From assembly GCF_030295425.1 (NCBI RefSeq), contig NZ_AP027081.1, positions 3,269,001 through 3,333,000 of the forward strand: a DNA stretch of 64,000 nt. Reading direction: 5' to 3'. The notes beneath the pieces were generated by a model. It saw only the letters and a program-made list of their open reading frames with translations, was not told where the DNA came from and did not search any database. Each line of letters starts with the position of its first letter. The first letter of the stretch is position 1. Made by a program: the position numbers and the translations under genes. This DNA is from Mesoterricola sediminis (GTDB lineage: Bacteria > Acidobacteriota > Holophagae > Holophagales > Holophagaceae). This document shows positions 60,418 to 64,000 of this stretch, piece after piece.

Positions 60418-62019
60418 TCAGGGCGTTCCCCGCGGGGGGATCCCCATCCGGAGCGCGAGCCGGTACCGCCGGTACAGGTCCCGGAAGGCGGGGTCCACCC
60501 GCTTGGCCAGCAGCGTCTGCGCGACGTAGAAATTCGCGTTATCGAAGGACGGATCCTCCACAAGATCGGTGGCCACATTGCCGGCGTAGCGCTGCTTGCC
60601 GAGCATGGCCATGTAGGCGGCCGCTTCGGACGCGCCGTTTTCGTCATCGTAGATGAAGACCGCCCCGCCCTTGCCCAGCCCTCGTTCGGCCCCATCGCCC
60701 CCTTCGGCCCGGTTGAGGGAGAAGTTGCAGCCGTCCGCCTTCAGGCTTCCGTGGCGGAGGAAGATGGCGCCGCCCATGCCACCGCCCCCTCCGCCGCGGC
60801 CACCTTGGATCCCGTCCCCGAGTCCGCCGTCGCCGCCGAAGGTACCGCCCTCGCCCGCCGCCGCGCCCGGGAAGGCGAAGGCCATGGCGAAGTGGGCGGA
60901 GACGCCGCCACTCCCACCGCCTCCGCTGCCGAAGGAGCCATCGCCACCCCCGCCCAGGGGCCCCACACTGAAGCCGCCGCCCCCTCCGAAGTCGCCTCCC
61001 GAGCCCCCTTCCAGATTGGCGGCCCACTGGGCCAGCGGCGTGGACAGCAGGCCGCCGCGGGCCGCGCCCCCTCCGGCCCCGTCGCCATCCCCATCCCCGC
61101 CATCCCCGTCGCTCGTGTCCAGCCCGTCCAGCGTCCCGAAGCCGCCGGTTCCTCCCAGGAGCCCCCCCGGGGCCCCGGTGCCGCCCTGGGATGCGCTGTC
61201 GCCGCCAAATCCGCCGCCACCGCCATTCTCTCCGTCGGTACCGGGGCTGCTCGCGCCTCCAAGCGCACGGTTTTTCACGAACAGCATGTCCCTCAAGGCG
61301 ACAGCCCCTCCGTTGATGAACATCGCTCCGCCCATTCCGCCCGCGGCTCCACCCCCGCCGAGGCCATCACCTCCCTTGGCCAGTCCTCCGGTCACGGTGA
61401 AGTTCGTCAGTGCGAGAGAGGCGCCCTTGGGCACGAAGAAGGGGCGGCACGCATCCGCTCCGTCCACGACCACGGAGGTCCAGGAAGGCGCGAGGAGCAC
61501 GGCCCGCCCCACCGGGGCGATCAGGGTGGATGCCAGCTGGATGTGGTCCTGGCCCGTGGGCAGGTCCAGAAGGATGCCATGCAGTTGGTCGCCCCTCACT
61601 TGGCTAAGACGCTCGCGGAGACTGCCCGGTCCATGGTCAGCCGGGGTCGTCACCACGAGCACGACATCCACCGGCTCCACATAATAGGGTTCCGTCGTGG
61701 TGTCCTGGCCGTCCACCTTCACGTGAACGGCGTACCCGCCGGCCATTTCCCGGGTGAGGGAGGCCAAGGTCAGGGTCCGCTGGTTGGCCCCGGGAATCGG
61801 GCTTCCGTTGAAGATCCATTGGTACGAACCCGCAGGCGGATTGGCCAGATCATCCCCCTTCCGCACCACGGCCTCCAGTTCCAGGGTGCTCCCGAGGGGC
61901 GGCAAGGGGAGGGAAGGGCCCAGGACCCGGACATGCACGGCCCCCGAATTCCGGGAACCCCCGCATGCCAGGAGCACCAGAAGCAGCCAAGGGGCGAGGG
62001 CCCGGAACAGGTCAGTCAT
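60418..62019 (-). CDS. Glycine-rich beta-helix lipoprotein with an Ig-like domain
   Basis: 533 aa. The signal peptide has a lipobox LLAC (Cys near residue 19). Residues about 28-115 form an Ig-like domain (YQWIFNGSPIPGANQ, YAVHVKVDG). From about 120, VTTPADHGPGSLRERLSQ is the lead-in typical of CSLREA-type parallel beta-helix adhesins. A long Gly-rich tract (about 215-430, over half Gly in places) includes GGAMFINGGAVALRDMLFV steps. The last 70 residues are globular and charged. It probably sits on the cell surface. Its partner or ligand is unknown. Confidence 0.72.
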   Translation of the reverse strand: MTDLFRALAPWLLLVLLACGGSRNSGAVHVRVLGPSLPLPPLGSTLELEAVVRKGDDLANPPAGSYQWIFNGSPIPGANQRTLTLASLTREMAGGYAVHVKVDGQDTTTEPYYVEPVDVVLVVTTPADHGPGSLRERLSQVRGDQLHGILLDLPTGQDHIQLASTLIAPVGRAVLLAPSWTSVVVDGADACRPFFVPKGASLALTNFTVTGGLAKGGDGLGGGGAAGGMGGAMFINGGAVALRDMLFVKNRALGGASSPGTDGENGGGGGFGGDSASQGGTGAPGGLLGGTGGFGTLDGLDTSDGDGGDGDGDGAGGGAARGGLLSTPLAQWAANLEGGSGGDFGGGGGFSVGPLGGGGDGSFGSGGGGSGGVSAHFAMAFAFPGAAAGEGGTFGGDGGLGDGIQGGRGGGGGGMGGAIFLRHGSLKADGCNFSLNRAEGGDGAERGLGKGGAVFIYDDENGASEAAAYMAMLGKQRYAGNVATDLVEDPSFDNANFYVAQTLLAKRVDPAFRDLYRRYRLALRMGIPPRGTP

Positions 62020-62223
62020 GAGGATCCTCTCTGCGCGTCAGATATATAATTAAATCATGTTTGAAGACAGGCAACCCCCCTTTTGATCCCGTTTTCAGGG
62101 CTTTTGCAATTCACATTTAATAATATTTCATTGACATGCCCAGGGAGGCCCCTAAGTTTCTGAACAAGAAAGCACCCCGGCGCTCCGTCCGGTCCATCCC
62201 CAACCCCCCTTCGAGGCTCCCTC
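62020..62223. promoter_or_regulatory. A+T-rich divergent promoter region
   Basis: 204 bp between divergently transcribed surface-protein genes, far richer in A+T than the rest of the window (TATATAATTAAAT at 62043-62055; TTTAATAATATTTCATTGAC at 62116-62135). It probably carries both promoters; exact -35 and -10 boxes are not clear. Confidence 0.5.
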
Positions 62224-63570
62224 GTGAAAAACCCCCTTCATCTCCCTCTCTGTCTCCTCCTGCTGGCTGGCGCCTCCTCCCTCACGCCTCTGGCCGCGGA
62301 CGTCCCCTCCATCGACGACCAGATGGGCCAGCTCCATGCCGTGATCAGCAAGGCGGTGCTCAATGGCATGACTGGAAACAATTTCCTCTTCGAATTCGCC
62401 CTGCCTGGCCTGCCCGTGGGCGGGGACGGCTGGGATCCCACCTCCGACGACTCCCAGCGGGCCGCCTTCGACCTTGCGGACGCCATCTACAAGGCCAAGC
62501 CCGTGATGGTCAAGAACGGCAATTTCACGTTCTCGTCCATCTACGACGCGATCGTCAACAATGCCCAGTCGGTGACGCCCAACCAGCTTTCGCCGAAGGA
62601 CCAGAAGAGGCTGAGCGATCTCCAGGCCGAATGGGGCGATGGCAGCGAGAAGTACGCTATCTATCACAAGTATCGCGATGCCTATTACGAGGCCGAGGAC
62701 ACCCACAGCAGAGAGCGGATCCAGGGGGCCCTCCAGGACTGGATTGGCAGTGGCAACAAGTTCGCCTACGAGGGGGCCGTCCACCAGATCCAGCAGCTCC
62801 AGACCAAGACCGGCGATGCCTGGTGGTCGAGCCTCTCCGGCAAGTTCAACACGGCCGTTGCCATGAATCCCAATGGTTATCCCAAAGTGACCTTCTTCCC
62901 GGGCATTGGCAGCTGGACCGCCGACGACGGCTGGATGACTGTGACCTACAACAAGAGCAAGACGGTCAAGAACTCCAAGCTGGCAGACCAGGCCATCGCG
63001 GCTGGTCTCAAGGGCCGGGTCGGCTGGTTCAAGATCAATGCCGAGGTGGCGAAGCACGACATGTCCCTGAGCAAGCACCTCATGGACTCGAACAGTTCCA
63101 TCACCTTCAAGCTCAAGCGGGTGGACATCGAGCGGGACTGGGCCAACGACCTGCTCTTCCTCAACCCCAACTGGAAGCTCCCCAGCAATGTGTTCAATGG
63201 CATGCTGGCCGTGGGATCCCTGAACGACCCCAGAATTGACCAGATGCCCCTCCAGACCTATGCGGTCAGCCTCATCCTCGCCAAGGACATCCATATCGGA
63301 GCCCAGGTCACCGACGAGGACATCAAGAACGTCGAGCACAGCCTCAAGGCCAGCGTGAGCGTGGGCATCGGGCCCTTCCGGATCCACGGCAGCTACAGCA
63401 AGGACAACAAGACCATGGATCTGTCCAAGATCTTCAACAAGTCCGGCATCGACCTGGATGGCGTCCAGGTCATCGGCGCGATCTGCGTCGTTCCGCCCAA
63501 GGACCTCCCCGCGGCCCTTGACCCCGCGAAGCCGAATGTCACCCGGAAACTCGCCGGCCGGACCCGGTGA
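62224..63570 (+). CDS. Secreted protein, unknown family
   Basis: 448 aa with a signal peptide (about 1-25, LAA-D). The GTG at 62224 has GAGG eight bases upstream. The mature part begins with a helical stretch and NNFLFEFALPGLPVG. It then has many Tyr, Asn, Lys and Ser residues (HKYRDAYYEAEDTHSRER), a central region with aromatic strands (DGWMTVTYNKSK), and a C-terminal beta-rich part ending in GVQVIGAICVV. Codon use is visibly less G+C-biased than that of neighbours. No family is recognised. A small secreted protein gene overlaps or abuts its stop, so they form an operon. Confidence 0.65.
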   Translation: MKNPLHLPLCLLLLAGASSLTPLAADVPSIDDQMGQLHAVISKAVLNGMTGNNFLFEFALPGLPVGGDGWDPTSDDSQRAAFDLADAIYKAKPVMVKNGNFTFSSIYDAIVNNAQSVTPNQLSPKDQKRLSDLQAEWGDGSEKYAIYHKYRDAYYEAEDTHSRERIQGALQDWIGSGNKFAYEGAVHQIQQLQTKTGDAWWSSLSGKFNTAVAMNPNGYPKVTFFPGIGSWTADDGWMTVTYNKSKTVKNSKLADQAIAAGLKGRVGWFKINAEVAKHDMSLSKHLMDSNSSITFKLKRVDIERDWANDLLFLNPNWKLPSNVFNGMLAVGSLNDPRIDQMPLQTYAVSLILAKDIHIGAQVTDEDIKNVEHSLKASVSVGIGPFRIHGSYSKDNKTMDLSKIFNKSGIDLDGVQVIGAICVVPPKDLPAALDPAKPNVTRKLAGRTR

Positions 63571-63572
63571 GT

Positions 63573-64000
63573 ATGCGGAGGTCACTCGGGGTCGCCCTGA
63601 TGCTGCCGGCGACCATCATCCTTCAGGCGGGACCCGACGAGGACCTGGCGGCGCGGATCCATGCCAAGCTCACCCAGATCCTCGTCAATCCCGGCCTGAC
63701 GGCCGCCGGTGAACACCTGGTCATCGTGCGTCCCGGATTCGGGATCGACCCGGAGGTCTCCGACCCGGACAATGCCCAGGATGTCCTGGAGGCCTACTCC
63801 ATGCTCGTCGACGAGGTTCCCGGTCCCTACCTGGACTATGTCGAGACGGGAAGAAACCTGAGCACCGTCTACGGGAGCCTCCTGGACCGGATGGATGTGA
63901 CGATCCTCAAGAACGAGCGGGACCGGAACGCCGCCAGGAAAGCCAGGGAACGTCTGTATCCGCGCAATCGGCCTGGGACGCGATCCCCGCAGTTCAACCA
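63573..64000 (+). CDS. Secreted protein, unknown family (partial, runs off the window)
   Basis: The first 142 residues are visible: a short signal peptide (about 1-19), then a charged helix-rich part (DEDLAARIHAKLTQILV; a DVLEAYSMLVDEV segment; an Arg-rich stretch near 120-135). The ATG at 63573 lies 2 bp after the stop of the upstream secreted protein; a GTG at 63567 overlaps that stop and is an alternative. Probably part of the same two-gene operon. No family recognised. Confidence 0.6.
   Translation, partial: MRRSLGVALMLPATIILQAGPDEDLAARIHAKLTQILVNPGLTAAGEHLVIVRPGFGIDPEVSDPDNAQDVLEAYSMLVDEVPGPYLDYVETGRNLSTVYGSLLDRMDVTILKNERDRNAARKARERLYPRNRPGTRSPQFN

Noticed and set aside
60653-61684. A Pro-rich plus-strand frame opposite the Gly-rich lipoprotein
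   Set aside because: Proline is the complement of glycine codons; this is a mirror image of the Gly-rich tract.
1-64000. tRNA, rRNA or other known structural RNA genes
   Set aside because: The larger gaps were read by eye and none showed a cloverleaf with a CCA end or rRNA-like sequence. A covariance-model search would be needed to exclude small RNAs.

Overview
The window is high-GC bacterial chromosome (roughly 70% G+C by eye) with tightly packed genes. No phage block, CRISPR array, rRNA or tRNA gene was recognised. The mix of chemotaxis genes with HDOD proteins, fused 2-oxoacid:ferredoxin oxidoreductase subunits, an oxygen-independent heme pathway, a fused lactate-oxidation module and DUF3857/transglutaminase proteins suggests a motile, lactate-using, anaerobic or facultative Gram-negative. 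A Holophaga/Geothrix-like acidobacterium fits best, but this is an inference from gene content, not a phylogenetic result.

Layout. 0-9.3 kb (minus strand): a chemotaxis/housekeeping run, read from right to left: GNAT acetyltransferase, acpS, cheR, two HDOD genes, cheB, a FliK-like repeat protein, a small membrane protein, lgt, an RluD-type pseudouridine synthase, then the start of a membrane receptor cut by the window edge. 9.4-12.3 kb: a two-gene 2-oxoacid:ferredoxin oxidoreductase in which four subunits are fused pairwise. 12.4-14.6 kb: a LytS/LytR-type two-component pair. 14.7-24.5 kb: cell-envelope genes (lipoproteins, a CsgG-like protein, two LPP20-like proteins, an outer-membrane barrel, a holin-like membrane protein, a Ser/Thr kinase). 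An IS5-family element lies in this stretch. It carries CTAG target duplications, sits exactly between two convergent stop codons, and contains a broken GxxExxY gene bracketed by 53-bp inverted repeats.

24.5-28.5 kb: two overlapping paralogous DUF3857/transglutaminase genes of 664 aa each; one keeps a Cys-His-Asp triad and the other has lost it. 28.5-36.9 kb: a near-complete C5 heme operon, hemA-hemC-hemD-hemB-hemL-hemE-hemN-hemH, with no protoporphyrinogen oxidase. 37-45.8 kb: an M28 peptidase, a histidine kinase whose sensor domain aligns with photoactive yellow protein including the chromophore cysteine, a cytochrome b/sulfite-oxidase-like fusion enzyme, an M6-like metalloprotease, lepA, a zinc-ribbon membrane protein, and a response regulator fused to an ATPase domain.

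45.9-54.2 kb: lactate uptake and oxidation (a LutB-LutA fusion, LutC, a D-lactate dehydrogenase with iron-sulfur domains, LldP), next to a divergent FadR/LldR-type regulator with a TGGT-N3-ACCA operator between them. 54.2-60.4 kb: a nested palindromic element, a NifS-type cysteine desulfurase, an ArnT-like lipid glycosyltransferase overlapping a free-standing ArnA-type UDP-glucuronate decarboxylase, rsmE, and a uracil permease. 60.4-64 kb: a glycine-rich beta-helix lipoprotein facing a pair of unrecognised secreted proteins across an AT-rich gap.

The observations most worth following up are the photoactive-yellow-protein-like kinase beside the cytochrome/molybdopterin fusion enzyme, the repeat-bracketed GxxExxY insert in the IS, the paired active and inactive transglutaminases, and the hairpin-masked ribosome site with an apparent CTG start at 20.3 kb.
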